A DNA stretch of 64,000 bases from HTCC2207 sp002685195 (GCA_051201675.1 CP179212.1:930001-994000); one strand, 5' to 3'; shown: positions 23,855 to 33,333, counted from the first letter of the stretch. Notes: generated by a model not told the origin, from the sequence alone. Numbers and translations are program-made.

Positions 23855-25000
23855 TTAGCGCTTGATTCGTTCTGCCTTAATCCAGGGAAACTCACAAACC
23901 TTCGCGATCAAATCTCCGTTAGATGTTTTGACAGTGATTGTTGTTTCTAGGGATGAGATATCTGTTGGTACGTTAGCAAACCCAATGTTTTTACCAAGCC
24001 GTGGAGAAAAAATACAACGTGACACATAGCCAACGCGTGTCTCTCCGTGGAAGACAGGCCAAGGGTTTTCTGGTGGAAGAGTGATTGGATCACCCTGGAT
24101 TTCAATGCCCACAAGCTTACGTGCAGGGCCGGCTTCCTTAATTTTTTTCAGCGCTGCTTTGCCGATAAAGTCAACATCCTGATCAACGTCCACTAAACGA
24201 TCCAACCCGATAGTATATGGTGAGTCGTCCCTGGTAATGTCAGAAACGTAAGACAACAGCCCACCTTCAATACTGCGTATCGTGTTGGGCGCGGCAGGGG
24301 CAATATTGAACTCCAGTCCGGCTTGTTTGACTATGTCCCACAAGTCGTTCCCTTGTTTGCCGTCGCGAAGATAAAGCTCGTAACTCACTTCTCCGCTCCA
24401 ACCAGTTCGACCAATCACCAGCGGAATACCTTTTAGAGAAGTCTCGCGAGCTCGATAAAAACGCAAGTCGTTATGTTCGCCATCGAAGAGCTTGTCAATT
24501 AGCATTGGTGCTTTGGGACCGCCAAGTTGCAAAGGTGAGACATCGGGCTCAAAAATATTTACATCAAAGCCAGAATTAATAGCCACACCCTGTATCCAAA
24601 GCAAGACATCTCCATCACCAGGAGAAATCCAAAACTGATCAGGCTTGAGACGCAATAACACCGCATCATTAACAATACAGCCATTTTGATCGGTCAGGAT
24701 GATATAAAGGCAGTGGCCAATTTCACATTTAGCAAGATTCCGCGGTGTAAGTAATCGAACAAATTCATAAGCATCGGGACCATTGATTTCTATTTGGCGT
24801 TCTACAGAAACATCCCACATGGTCACATCATTGACGAGACTCTCATATTCAGATGCTGTTCCCGCGTATGCAGTTGGCATATACATATGGTTATAGACAG
24901 AAAATGCCTGAGCACCATCTCTTCTAGTTGAATCAAAGAATGGTGATTTTCTAACCCTCGCCCCAAAAGAAATGGAAGCGTTTTTATTTTCTTTAGACAT
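23855..25000 (-). CDS. DmdA-like aminomethyltransferase-family protein (possible DMSP demethylase)
   Basis: The 381-residue protein has the GcvT fold: a folate-binding N-terminal domain and a C-terminal barrel. Compared with the SAR11 DMSP demethylase DmdA, it shares the opening SPF..AFSVYNHM..P.A, VERQIEINGPDA, the LTDQNGCIVND stretch, an RTGWS..YELY block and ESGLLSY-like residues (EGGLLSYVSD). Members of this branch move a methyl group from DMSP to tetrahydrofolate, giving methylmercaptopropionate. Other GcvT-like demethylases share much of the pattern, so DMSP as substrate is inferred. It is convergent with the ABC exporter. Confidence 0.72.
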   Translation of the reverse strand: MSKENKNASISFGARVRKSPFFDSTRRDGAQAFSVYNHMYMPTAYAGTASEYESLVNDVTMWDVSVERQIEINGPDAYEFVRLLTPRNLAKCEIGHCLYIILTDQNGCIVNDAVLLRLKPDQFWISPGDGDVLLWIQGVAINSGFDVNIFEPDVSPLQLGGPKAPMLIDKLFDGEHNDLRFYRARETSLKGIPLVIGRTGWSGEVSYELYLRDGKQGNDLWDIVKQAGLEFNIAPAAPNTIRSIEGGLLSYVSDITRDDSPYTIGLDRLVDVDQDVDFIGKAALKKIKEAGPARKLVGIEIQGDPITLPPENPWPVFHGETRVGYVSRCIFSPRLGKNIGFANVPTDISSLETTITVKTSNGDLIAKVCEFPWIKAERIKR

Positions 25001-25332
25001 TATATTGCCTCTTTTGAGATCACATTTTTTGCGGATTTTAATCCTAAAATATGAGGCGAGTAAATCAAAATTTTCATCTTTTTATAAGACGTTTTTTTTT
25101 GTGAATATTTGTTCTAAAAACGACATTTAGATACTTTTTTTCCCCTGAAATCAGGTTGTGATTGAACCTTCAAAAAGACAAGAAATAGCCAGCTGTGAAA
25201 ATCGATATCGTTGTCGATAATGGTTTAAGAGTTGGGTTAACTTACAAGAACGTAAAATAGTGATCGTTTATAAAAATTTTGACGTACGCATTTAAGAGTA
25301 CTTGTACTATAGTTGTCCCTCATAAAAACAAC
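25001..25332. other. Intergenic region between divergent genes
   Basis: This AT-rich spacer lies between the DmdA-like gene and the carboxylesterase, which diverge, and should hold both promoters. I see T-runs and no ORF with coding character, RNA gene or convincing operator palindrome. Confidence 0.5.
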
Positions 25333-27144
25333 ATGGGCTTAACAATGAACTGGATCAAAATTGCAGCACTCCTAATCGTCTTGGCGTCCTGTGTTGTTAC
25401 AGACGACAAGATCAAAGATATTGAAACCCTCAAGGTAGGTATGTCTACCGGAATCGTTCAAGGCTATATGAGTGATTCGGCTGCAGATGTGGTGGCTTGG
25501 GATGACATTCCGTATGCGCAACCACCCGTGGGTGATCTTCGTTGGCGCGCCACGCGTCCTTTAATCGCAGCGAACCAGATAATTCGCAGCAAAGATGTTA
25601 CTGCTTGTGTCCAGAAAGCCAGTGATTACGGAGGTGTCTCAGGTGAGGGAATTGTAGGTTCGGAAGATTGTCTCTACCTCGATGTTAAAGCCCCAGCGGA
25701 TTTCAAAGACAAAAATTATCCAGTGATGTTTTGGATTCATGGAGGCGGGAATACCACAGGGCTCAAAGATTTTTATGATTACAGTCGCTTAGTTGCCTCA
25801 AGGGACGTTATTGTTGTGAGCACCAATTATCGCCTTGGGGGTTTAGGGTGGTTTTCACATCCTGCGATTCAGGATCGTCAAGAGGGTGAAGACAAATCCA
25901 CGAATTTTGGAACCTTGGACATTATTGAGTCACTCAAATGGGTCCAAACTAATATAGCTAAATTTGGAGGTAACCCGGATAACGTAACCATTTTTGGCGA
26001 GTCTGCAGGTGGCCACAATGTGTATGCACTGCTCGCCTCGCCCTTGACGGACGGACTCTTTCACAAAGCCATCTCTCAGTCCGGCTACACTACCAGCCAT
26101 AGCTTAGAGGATGCTCACAACCGAGATGGAGGTAATCCATTGGTGGAGAGGGGCTCATGGCAGATAGTTGAGTCGATTAATGAATTTAACGTCGAGCAAG
26201 ATGACAATGAAAATCTAGCGATCCAACTTAGAGGTATGGATGCTCGAGAATTTATAGGGCTGTACTACCAGAAAGAGAGTATCGACAGCATTCCTTTAAC
26301 CACCAGAGATGGAATTGTAATCCCTAAAATAGGATTGCTGGCAGCTTTAGGTGACCGTAAATACGCTAAAAACGTTCCTGTAATGGCTGGAGCTACCAAA
26401 GATGAGGTGTCTCTCTGGCATGGGTTGCACAGGTATTTTATGGAAACTGATTACCGTTTCACCAAACTTTTACCTCCAATTATTACTATAAAAAATCCTG
26501 AGTTGTTTGATCTATGGGTACGCACACGTTCCCACGCCTGGAAACTGCGTGGTGTAGATATTCCGTTGTCAGCCATGGAGTCTGCCGGTTATGAAGAGCT
26601 CTTCGCTTACCGATTTGACTGGGATCACCAGAAAAGTTCGATGTTTGCAGACTTCCCCAGCATATTAGGTGCTGCTCATGGCACTGACATTGCTTTTGTT
26701 ACAGGCCAGTACACTTATGGGCCTATATCCTCTTATATCTACCCTGCAGGACCTGCTCGAGATCAGATGGAGCAGACTATCATGAGTGCCTGGAGCAGCT
26801 TTTCTTCTAGTGCAACTCCAGATACCGGGTCATTGCCTAAATGGAATGCTTTTGAAAGTTCTGCGCCTGCATTTATTCATCTTGATAAGAACGACTTGCT
26901 ACGAATGGATGTTGAACCAGAGTCAATGGACTCGCTTTTAGAGTCAATTAGTGACCATCCTGTACCAACCGGTTTAGAGAAATGTTTAATCGTGTGGGAA
27001 TCTCTGATCAACGTTGGCGATCCAGATTTGGATGCTTTCCGTCACTGGAATGATGGGTTTTGCGCTAAATTCGATGTGCGTCAGGAGCAAAAAGACATTC
27101 AGGAACGGTTGATTGGCGAATTTGGTAGTATCGGCGTTGGTTGA
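25333..27144 (+). CDS. Carboxylesterase type B family lipoprotein
   Basis: The protein of about 600 residues has a lipoprotein signal (lipobox LASC) and a type B carboxylesterase domain. Evidence is the IPYAQPPVGDLRW entry motif, SEDCLYLDV with a conserved cysteine, FWIHGGGN for the oxyanion hole, FGESAGGHN for the nucleophile serine and AAHGTDIAFV around the catalytic histidine. It should hydrolyse carboxylic esters at the membrane or in the periplasm. The natural substrate is unknown. The start is either ATG 25333 or ATG 25345, both in frame and close to the signal peptide. Confidence 0.87.
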   Translation: MGLTMNWIKIAALLIVLASCVVTDDKIKDIETLKVGMSTGIVQGYMSDSAADVVAWDDIPYAQPPVGDLRWRATRPLIAANQIIRSKDVTACVQKASDYGGVSGEGIVGSEDCLYLDVKAPADFKDKNYPVMFWIHGGGNTTGLKDFYDYSRLVASRDVIVVSTNYRLGGLGWFSHPAIQDRQEGEDKSTNFGTLDIIESLKWVQTNIAKFGGNPDNVTIFGESAGGHNVYALLASPLTDGLFHKAISQSGYTTSHSLEDAHNRDGGNPLVERGSWQIVESINEFNVEQDDNENLAIQLRGMDAREFIGLYYQKESIDSIPLTTRDGIVIPKIGLLAALGDRKYAKNVPVMAGATKDEVSLWHGLHRYFMETDYRFTKLLPPIITIKNPELFDLWVRTRSHAWKLRGVDIPLSAMESAGYEELFAYRFDWDHQKSSMFADFPSILGAAHGTDIAFVTGQYTYGPISSYIYPAGPARDQMEQTIMSAWSSFSSSATPDTGSLPKWNAFESSAPAFIHLDKNDLLRMDVEPESMDSLLESISDHPVPTGLEKCLIVWESLINVGDPDLDAFRHWNDGFCAKFDVRQEQKDIQERLIGEFGSIGVG

Positions 27145-27504
27145 AAAAGCCAACTCTGCTCACATCCATCAACTGGCTAAAAATTATAGGATTACCGGCA
27201 GATCTGGTTGATGGGTTGAGGTAGAAACTCAAACGTTTCAGTGGACGCTTTAGGGTTTTTCATAATCCCAGCACCAGAAGCCGCGCCTTAATCTACGTAA
27301 TTCAATATCGATCTAGAGCCAATTATGGCTAGAGCGAGAGCGCCAAGGTCTGGATCAATATCTAAATCTGACAATTCAAACCTCATTACGAAGATTTGAT
27401 CAGTATCAACAAATTGCTTATTCGTATTGGCTTCAGCCAATTTTATACTCTAAAGTTTAATTACTAGCAACCAATATGTAATTACCTTCCAACTGGAGGT
27501 ACAC
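27145..27504. other. Intergenic region, no clear gene
   Basis: These 360 bases hold no coding region I can support. CCATCAAC (near 27166) and GTTGATGG (near 27208) form widely spaced inverted arms downstream of the esterase gene, which may act as a weak transcript end, but there is no T-tract. A good GGAGGT site appears at the right end before the small ORF at 27505. Confidence 0.45.
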
Positions 27505-27696
27505 ATGGTAAAAGTAAATGCGCGTGAATCCAGAGATAAATCACCGAAGCCATCAAATCAAATATTTTCGCTGAGAATTGAACAATACAAACGGATAGCC
27601 AATTCGCCCGGTTTCGTTATGGCGACAGATGGGGGCTTATATCGTATTGATAAATTTCAGGTGAGAAATGCCAAACAACTCGATTATTGGGCTTGA
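27505..27696 (+). CDS. Small hypothetical protein
   Basis: A 63-residue basic, soluble product without recognised domains. The main evidence for a real gene is a well-placed ribosome-binding site, CTGGAGGT, 6 nt before the ATG. Composition is polar and includes a VMATDGGLYRI stretch. There are no clear neighbours in operon. Confidence 0.4.
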   Translation: MVKVNARESRDKSPKPSNQIFSLRIEQYKRIANSPGFVMATDGGLYRIDKFQVRNAKQLDYWA

Positions 27697-27935
27697 ATGT
27701 TGTATTACTTTTGTCAATGTTGTGCTGTTGCAATACTAGGAGAAAAGTAAACTTCTAACTTTAGTATTTATTACTACTTCTCTGTTTGGATACTTAGCAA
27801 GGGGGCCAAACAATTCATCATTTCTGTTGCAGATCGAACATGAACTAATCATAGTTTTTTTACGAATCGAAAGTCTATTGTTCATCCTAGTACTGTCATT
27901 CCTCTCCGAAGTTACATTTTACTAAGCATAGCTAT

Positions 27936-28121
27936 GTGCAAAAAATACAAAATAGATTTTTAATTTACATTGGAAATGTATGTTTAGGGTTGTTACTAGG
28001 GTTCATGGTTTTCATTGGAGTCACTTCTTTCAATTTTGTAATGTTGGTTGCGATCCTGCCATTTTTTATAATTGTACTCTTGGTAATTAGAAATTTTAGT
28101 CTCTACACAACACAGTCTTAA
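27936..28121 (+). CDS. Possible small two-TM protein
   Basis: A 61-residue frame beginning with GTG encodes two hydrophobic segments (about residues 8-28 and 32-52). No ribosome-binding site is evident and the family is unknown. AT-rich sequence makes chance hydrophobic frames likely, so this is a weak call. Confidence 0.25.
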   Translation: MQKIQNRFLIYIGNVCLGLLLGFMVFIGVTSFNFVMLVAILPFFIIVLLVIRNFSLYTTQS

Positions 28122-28277
28122 TAGCGTTTTGGAGCATTATTAATCAACTTTAACTACAGCTATTCAGTTGGCAGATTCGCCCGCTAAACCGTACTTGTAT
28201 TATGCAAATAATTTTCGTTTTTCCCTAATCTCTTAAAAACCCTTCTGCTAAACGGTAATCAGCGCTAAACTTTGCCC

Positions 28278-28790
28278 ATGAGAAAAAAATTATTCGAACT
28301 ATCTAGCCAGCTCGGGAGAGCACTGCTACAGAGAAAAGCATCTGTCACCACGGCCGAATCTTGCACTGGGGGAGGAGTTGCCAGTGCGATCACAGCTGTC
28401 AGTGGGAGCTCACAGTGGTTTCATAGTGCCTACGTTACCTACGCAAACCATGCAAAGCACAATATGCTCGGAGTTTCTGAGGCTCTTTTATTAGATCAGG
28501 GAGCTGTTTCGGAGGCGGTTGTTTTGGAAATGGTAAAAGGTGCAGCTCAAGCGGCCAGAGCAGATTTCGCTGTGGCAATTAGTGGCATAGCAGGTCCTTC
28601 TGGTGGCAGTCCAGCTAAGCCAGTGGGTACAGTCTGGTTTGCCATTCTTGGTCCCCAGGGAATTCGTAGTCTGAAACACCAATTTGCGGGTGATAGAGAG
28701 GCGGTGAGAGAGCAGTCTGTGCAAATATCTCTTCAACAACTCTTGCATCAAGTGTCCGAATGTACTACTGTACACCCATACAGTAATTAA
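28278..28790 (+). CDS. pncC: Nicotinamide-nucleotide amidase (CinA C-terminal family)
   Basis: The 170-residue protein is a stand-alone CinA C-terminal domain. It hydrolyses nicotinamide mononucleotide to nicotinate mononucleotide and ammonia in pyridine nucleotide recycling. Motifs are TTAESCTGGGVASAIT with the catalytic serine, YANHAKHNMLGV and the GIAGPSGG loop. It precedes recA, as in many gammaproteobacteria. The 3' end of its coding sequence contains a LexA box that belongs to recA. ATG 28278 is chosen; a TTG lies two codons upstream. Confidence 0.92.
   Translation: MRKKLFELSSQLGRALLQRKASVTTAESCTGGGVASAITAVSGSSQWFHSAYVTYANHAKHNMLGVSEALLLDQGAVSEAVVLEMVKGAAQAARADFAVAISGIAGPSGGSPAKPVGTVWFAILGPQGIRSLKHQFAGDREAVREQSVQISLQQLLHQVSECTTVHPYSN
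28766..28785 (+). promoter_or_regulatory. LexA (SOS) box upstream of recA
   Basis: The 20-bp palindrome TACTGTACACCCATACAGTA fits the gammaproteobacterial LexA consensus CTGT-N8-ACAG with both outer TA/TA arms. It lies 58 nt before the recA ATG and overlaps the end of pncC. It predicts LexA repression and DNA-damage induction of recA. Confidence 0.88.
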
Positions 28791-28842
28791 CAGTTTTCAA
28801 AAATACAATCACTTAGCAGCTATTGATACAGAGGTATAGATT

Positions 28843-29880
28843 ATGGACGCCAACAAAACAAAAGCACTTGAAGCAGCACTCGGTCAAATTGAGAGACAAT
28901 TTGGTAAAGGCACTGTAATGCGTATGGGAGATAATACACGCCAAGCAGTTCCTGCGATATCAACGGGATCTTTAGGGTTGGATATAGCCCTTGGAATTGG
29001 CGGGCTGCCAAAGGGTCGTGTTGTTGAGATTTATGGGCCAGAATCTTCTGGTAAAACTACCCTCACTCTGCAAGTTATTGCCGAAGCCCAGAAAGCGGGT
29101 GGAACCTGTGCATTTATCGATGCAGAACATGCTCTTGATCCGGTTTATGCAGAGAAGCTTGGGGTTGTGATTGATGATCTTATTGTTTCGCAGCCAGATA
29201 CTGGTGAGCAGGCGCTAGAGGTCACTGATATGCTCGTTCGATCAGGTGCCTGTGATGTGCTTGTTGTTGACTCAGTTGCGGCATTGACTCCCCGAGCAGA
29301 GATAGAAGGGGAAATGGGTGACCACCATGTGGGGTTACAAGCAAGACTGATGTCTCAAGCGCTGCGCAAACTAACCGGAAATATAAAGACAGCTAATTGC
29401 TTGGTCATCTTTATTAACCAAATCCGTATGAAAATCGGTGTGATGTTTGGTAATCCAGAAACGACGACCGGTGGTAATGCCTTAAAATTCTATTCATCTG
29501 TTCGCCTAGATATTAGACGCATTGGGGCTGTTAAGGATGGAGATGAGATTATTGGTAACGAGACTAGAGTTAAGGTTGTAAAAAACAAGGTTGCACCGCC
29601 CTTTAAACAAACTGAATTCCAAATTTTATATGGTCGTGGTATCAATCGTAATGGTGAATTAGTCGACCTCGGCGTGAAACATGGACTGGTTGACAAGTCT
29701 GGCGCTTGGTACGCATATAAAGGTAATAAAATCGGGCAAGGTAAGGCCAACGTTGGCCTCTATCTGACCGAAAACCCTGAAATAGCCACTGAAATAGAGA
29801 GTCAAATTAGGGCGAAAGAACTTGGAGATGTCTCTCCTGAGGCGCCAGCCCAGCCAGAGCAAGATTTTAGCGAAGAGTAA
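28843..29880 (+). CDS. recA: Recombinase RecA
   Basis: The 345-residue protein is standard RecA: Walker A GPESSGKTT, Walker B LLVVDS-like strand (VLVVDSVAAL), the L1/L2 loops (MGDHHVGLQARLMSQALRK and IRMKIGVMFGNPETTTGG) and an acidic C-terminus. It forms filaments on single-stranded DNA, drives strand exchange and promotes LexA self-cleavage. A LexA box lies upstream, a terminator follows at once, and recX comes next. Confidence 0.98.
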   Translation: MDANKTKALEAALGQIERQFGKGTVMRMGDNTRQAVPAISTGSLGLDIALGIGGLPKGRVVEIYGPESSGKTTLTLQVIAEAQKAGGTCAFIDAEHALDPVYAEKLGVVIDDLIVSQPDTGEQALEVTDMLVRSGACDVLVVDSVAALTPRAEIEGEMGDHHVGLQARLMSQALRKLTGNIKTANCLVIFINQIRMKIGVMFGNPETTTGGNALKFYSSVRLDIRRIGAVKDGDEIIGNETRVKVVKNKVAPPFKQTEFQILYGRGINRNGELVDLGVKHGLVDKSGAWYAYKGNKIGQGKANVGLYLTENPEIATEIESQIRAKELGDVSPEAPAQPEQDFSEE

Positions 29881-29893
29881 AAGATAGGTCATA

Positions 29894-29925
29894 AGAAAAA
29901 GCGCCAATGGGGCGCTTTTTCTTTT
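29894..29925 (+). terminator. Rho-independent terminator after recA
   Basis: AAAAAGCGCC and GGCGCTTTTT form a strong stem around a short AATGG-type loop, followed by CTTTT. It lies 14 nt after the recA stop and before recX, so recX is probably expressed by partial read-through. Confidence 0.9.
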
Positions 29926-29944
29926 AGATTAACGGGTAACCACA

Positions 29945-30412
29945 ATGAAAGATTTAGGTGTAATTACTCCAGCAAAACTAAGAAATGCCGCTATGGATCT
30001 GCTCACAGGTCGTGAATTTTCAAGAGCGGAGTTGCACTCAAAATTAAGTAAACGATTTGAAAATCACTCCGCAATAGACGATGTTCTAGACCAGCTATGC
30101 GATGATGGTCTGCAGAGTGATAGTCGATTTACTCACGCTTTTGTTCGATCTCGTGTAAGTAGAGGGCAAGGCATAGCCCGTATTCGAATGGACATTAGAG
30201 AGAAAGGCATAGATCAAGAGTTGCTTGCCAAAATTCTAAACGAACAAGAGATTGACTGGTTTGACTTGGCAAGAGATGTGGCCCAACGTAAGTTCGGTAA
30301 CGAGGAGGCGAAAGATCAAAAAGCCAAGGCCAAGCGCATGCGGTTTTTGCAGTATAGAGGATTCAATTTTGATCAAATAAAGTATGCCTTAGCCGCAGAG
30401 GTAATTGACTAA
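29945..30412 (+). CDS. recX: Regulatory protein RecX
   Basis: The 155-residue helical protein matches RecX: the repeating three-helix units, the LLTGREFSRAELHSKL start, SRVSRGQGIARIRMDIREKGI in the middle and RMRFLQYRGFNFDQIKYAL at the end. RecX caps and inhibits RecA filaments. It follows recA across a terminator, the usual arrangement. Confidence 0.93.
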   Translation: MKDLGVITPAKLRNAAMDLLTGREFSRAELHSKLSKRFENHSAIDDVLDQLCDDGLQSDSRFTHAFVRSRVSRGQGIARIRMDIREKGIDQELLAKILNEQEIDWFDLARDVAQRKFGNEEAKDQKAKAKRMRFLQYRGFNFDQIKYALAAEVID

Positions 30413-30428
30413 CGAGCCTTTATTGAAG

Positions 30429-31433
30429 CTAATTAAATGCAGATGTTTCCAGATGGCTATTAAATATCTCAACTAACCTTTGTTCTACCCAGCTTCGTCC
30501 CTTCAGGTCTTTAATGAAACCACAATGGCCGCCATGATCTTGTCTCTCGACGATTAGATGATCCAAAGCGTTTATCTTGTCTACATCCTCAGCCGGTAAT
30601 ATTGGGTCGTCATTAGCTATTATCAGGTGAGCTGGTATCTCAAGAGTTTTTAATCTATCACCAGTTAGAGCATAAGATGAAAAATAATCTTTTGGATCTT
30701 CAAACGGGGTGAACTTTGGGACAAAGGTTTGATTAACGTCTTCCAAGGTTTTAATCTGATTCATTTCCGCGCTAAAGTCTAGCTCTGGGAAATGTTTTAG
30801 TTTTTTCTTTAGAGAGCGAGTCCATCTGCGGAAAAAATATTTCTCATAGATAAATAGGCCATTGTTCATGGCAGTCATTGCATTGTTAGGGTCGATTGGG
30901 GGACAAATCGCGACTGCTGCAAGTATACCGAGCTCCTTGGCGCGATCAGCAACGATTCTAAGGGTAAAGTTTCCTCCGAGGGAAAACCCTGCTAAAAAGA
31001 TGTTCGAGTAAGAACGATCACCAGTAAAGCTCCTAATGGCATCGCCGACTTCTGCCAAAAGGGTTGAGTTAAATAATTCTCGGTTTAGGTGATGGCTGTC
31101 ACCATGATCTCGTAAATTTAGGCGTAATACGTCAAACCCGCTGTGTAAGAGGTAGGATGCTGTTGTCACTTGATAGGCGGATTGACTCGAGCCTTCCCAT
31201 CCATGGATTAAAATCACCAGTGGTTTAGTGTTAGTCGCGGGATGGGTCACGTTGGATTTATCAAGCTCAGCGGTGAGTCTAACTCCTGCCTCTGTGGAGA
31301 TGATTAGTTGCTCAGAGTTCAAACTTTTGATAATTCTTTTGGCTCTAAATTTTCGTGGTCCAACACTGTTCATAATGCTTTGTATATGAGCATTTTTTAA
31401 GAACGTAGGGGGTGAAAATTGGCTATAAATCAT
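30429..31433 (-). CDS. YheT-family alpha/beta hydrolase
   Basis: The 334-residue protein matches the YheT/ABHD1-3 group: the PPTFLKNAHIQSI N-terminus, LVILIHGWEGSS for the oxyanion loop, LNLRDHGDS, and GFSLGGN with the nucleophile serine. The catalytic histidine is probably in DHGGHCGF. Family members are esterases of unsettled substrate. It is convergent with recX, separated by 16 nt. Confidence 0.88.
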   Translation of the reverse strand: MIYSQFSPPTFLKNAHIQSIMNSVGPRKFRAKRIIKSLNSEQLIISTEAGVRLTAELDKSNVTHPATNTKPLVILIHGWEGSSQSAYQVTTASYLLHSGFDVLRLNLRDHGDSHHLNRELFNSTLLAEVGDAIRSFTGDRSYSNIFLAGFSLGGNFTLRIVADRAKELGILAAVAICPPIDPNNAMTAMNNGLFIYEKYFFRRWTRSLKKKLKHFPELDFSAEMNQIKTLEDVNQTFVPKFTPFEDPKDYFSSYALTGDRLKTLEIPAHLIIANDDPILPAEDVDKINALDHLIVERQDHGGHCGFIKDLKGRSWVEQRLVEIFNSHLETSAFN

Positions 31434-31683
31434 GGTTTTCAGTACATCAGGTCAATTAGATTGTTGTATTTTGAGTGCTTCATGATAACTATGGCGTGTT
31501 ATTAACGCTATGCTTAATATTTAGAATAGTGCTTGTTTTGTTTAATTGGTCGTCTCTAAATCCTCGGCACACGTATAAACGTGACACACATCACTGTTGG
31601 GTGGAGTTCCAAAGTTGCTACTTCCCTAAATAGATAGGCGTTATTATAGTAGATGACAGGTCAGTCCATAAAAGGAGTCAGGT

Positions 31684-32151
31684 ATGAAAAGTAGCGGAGT
31701 TTTAATCACCTTTGTTTTTTTGGTTTTTTTTAGTAGTAGTGCAATAGCTGAGCTGCAAGGTTCAGAGGAAAGTAATGTTGGCATGGAGTCTAGTGTCGTC
31801 GAATCGGCGCAAGACCTCGATCCTAAAGATTGGGGAATTCGTAATGGATGTATCTCGCGCTCCCGCATTCGACATATGCATTTTGTTGACGATGAAACAG
31901 CTATTATCGATATTATGGGTAAAAAGAAAGTCCTTTTGACCATGCGTCGAGAATGCCGCGGTATTAAAAGAGAAGGCTTTATTACACGAGTTCGCGGTAA
32001 TTCGTTGTGCGCTAGGTTTGATCGATTCGAAGTGCTTGATACCGGCATATCCTGTGCTATTAAATCCTTAGAGCCGTATATAGAGCCTGAAGAAGTCGAG
32101 GATATTGAGGAGCCCAAAGATTCAAAAGATCAAGATGAAAATGTTGTTTAG
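31684..32151 (+). CDS. Exported protein, DUF6491-like
   Basis: The 155-residue product has a signal peptide (ending AIA|EL) and a central domain with three spaced cysteines: NGCISRSRIRHMHFVDD, RRECRGI and ISCAIKSLEP. This fits DUF6491, exported proteins of unknown function. The C-terminal 25 residues are very acidic and repetitive (Glu/Asp/Lys). The M23 peptidase gene starts 11 nt after its stop, so they are probably co-transcribed. The family name is tentative. Confidence 0.65.
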   Translation: MKSSGVLITFVFLVFFSSSAIAELQGSEESNVGMESSVVESAQDLDPKDWGIRNGCISRSRIRHMHFVDDETAIIDIMGKKKVLLTMRRECRGIKREGFITRVRGNSLCARFDRFEVLDTGISCAIKSLEPYIEPEEVEDIEEPKDSKDQDENVV

Positions 32152-32162
32152 AGGCTGAGGCA

Positions 32163-33002
32163 TTGAAAATATATAGATCTTTCCTTTTAGTTTTGGTTTT
32201 TTTATCTCTCAATCTTGATGTTGCTGCTAATGATTTGTCGTCTAATGGACTGATAGTTCCGAGTAATTTAGTTCAAGGCTGTTTGGTTGTTGCCACTGTT
32301 GCACCGGGCTATAGCGTGAATTATAAAGGCAAGCCCCTAAAAATTAATGACAACGGTACGTTTATCTTGGGTCTAGGAAGGGACGCTGGTGAGATGATGC
32401 GGCTTGTGGTTGTCGATGACAAAGGCCATCAAAAAGACTACACATTCCCCGTGGCTAAACGAAAATATAATATTCAGTCCGTTGAGGGAGTCCCGCAGCG
32501 CACAGTTACGCCGAATCCAGAGGATATCGCACGCATTAGGCAGGATTCTTTGCTCGTTAGAAATGCGCGGCAGGGAGTTTCTGATAGGCAGGACTTTTTG
32601 GCTGGATTTATAAAGCCGCTAGAGGGTCCCGTGACGGGGGTTTATGGCAGCCAGAGAGTGTACAACGGCACTCCCAAGAATCCTCACTATGGCTTGGATT
32701 ATGCGGCGCCCACCGGGACGATCGTGCGTGCCCCTGCCGCTGGAGTCGTTCAGTTAGCACATTCTGATTTATTTTACTCTGGAGGCACCCTTATCATGGA
32801 TCATGGTTTTGGCCTCAACTCTTCATTTCTCCATTTAAGTGCGGTTTTAGTCTTGGAAGGACAAGAGGTAAAACAAGGAGACCCAATTGGAAAAGTAGGG
32901 TCGACTGGAAGGGCTACAGGTCCGCACCTTGATTGGCGAATGAACTGGCTAAATGTGCGTATTGATCCACAATTAGTAATGGAGTCACTTCCAGCGGAGT
33001 GA
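32163..33002 (+). CDS. M23 family metallopeptidase (LytM domain)
   Basis: The 279-residue protein has a signal peptide and an N-terminal beta domain. A C-terminal LytM fold of about 120 residues follows, starting at GPVTGVYGSQR. Zinc ligands are visible in HYGLDYAAP. FLHLS supplies another active-site histidine. The last HxH motif reads HLD here (GPHLDWRM), a variant I believe recurs in a gammaproteobacterial subfamily. Such proteins cut peptidoglycan cross-links or activate amidases. The start is TTG 32163 after a GAGG site. Confidence 0.86.
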   Translation: MKIYRSFLLVLVFLSLNLDVAANDLSSNGLIVPSNLVQGCLVVATVAPGYSVNYKGKPLKINDNGTFILGLGRDAGEMMRLVVVDDKGHQKDYTFPVAKRKYNIQSVEGVPQRTVTPNPEDIARIRQDSLLVRNARQGVSDRQDFLAGFIKPLEGPVTGVYGSQRVYNGTPKNPHYGLDYAAPTGTIVRAPAAGVVQLAHSDLFYSGGTLIMDHGFGLNSSFLHLSAVLVLEGQEVKQGDPIGKVGSTGRATGPHLDWRMNWLNVRIDPQLVMESLPAE

Positions 33003-33102
33003 GAAGACGCGTGTTTTGTTAGTTGTATTCTCAACGCACCTATCTGTCGACGCCGTAGCGGTCTTTATCTATTTTGCGTACAATGAACTATTGCAAAAAT
33101 GG

Positions 33103-33324
33103 ATGGTTAACGTGGACAAAGAGTTATTAAGTATTCTGGTTTGCCCTGCGAGTAAAGCGCCGTTGGTATTTGATGAAGGTAACCAAGAATTGGTGTGCAA
33201 GGCTAGTGGGTTAGCTTACCCCATTGAAGACGGTATTCCTGTCATGTTGGAGTCCCGTGCTAGGATTTTAAGCGCTGATGAAAAGCTAAATGTTTCGCCT
33301 GTCAAACGTTCAGGGAAGAGGTAG
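33103..33324 (+). CDS. Trm112 family protein
   Basis: From ATG 33103 the product is 73 residues with the Trm112/YcaR signature: LLSILVCPASKAPL, then VCKASGLAYPIEDGIPVML. Only two of the usual four zinc-site cysteines remain, as in many bacterial members. The bacterial protein has no settled role; the eukaryotic homologue activates methyltransferases. A longer frame from 33016 adds 29 unrelated residues. The HIT gene follows 9 nt downstream. Confidence 0.85.
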   Translation: MVNVDKELLSILVCPASKAPLVFDEGNQELVCKASGLAYPIEDGIPVMLESRARILSADEKLNVSPVKRSGKR

Positions 33325-33333
33325 TCAGAAATT

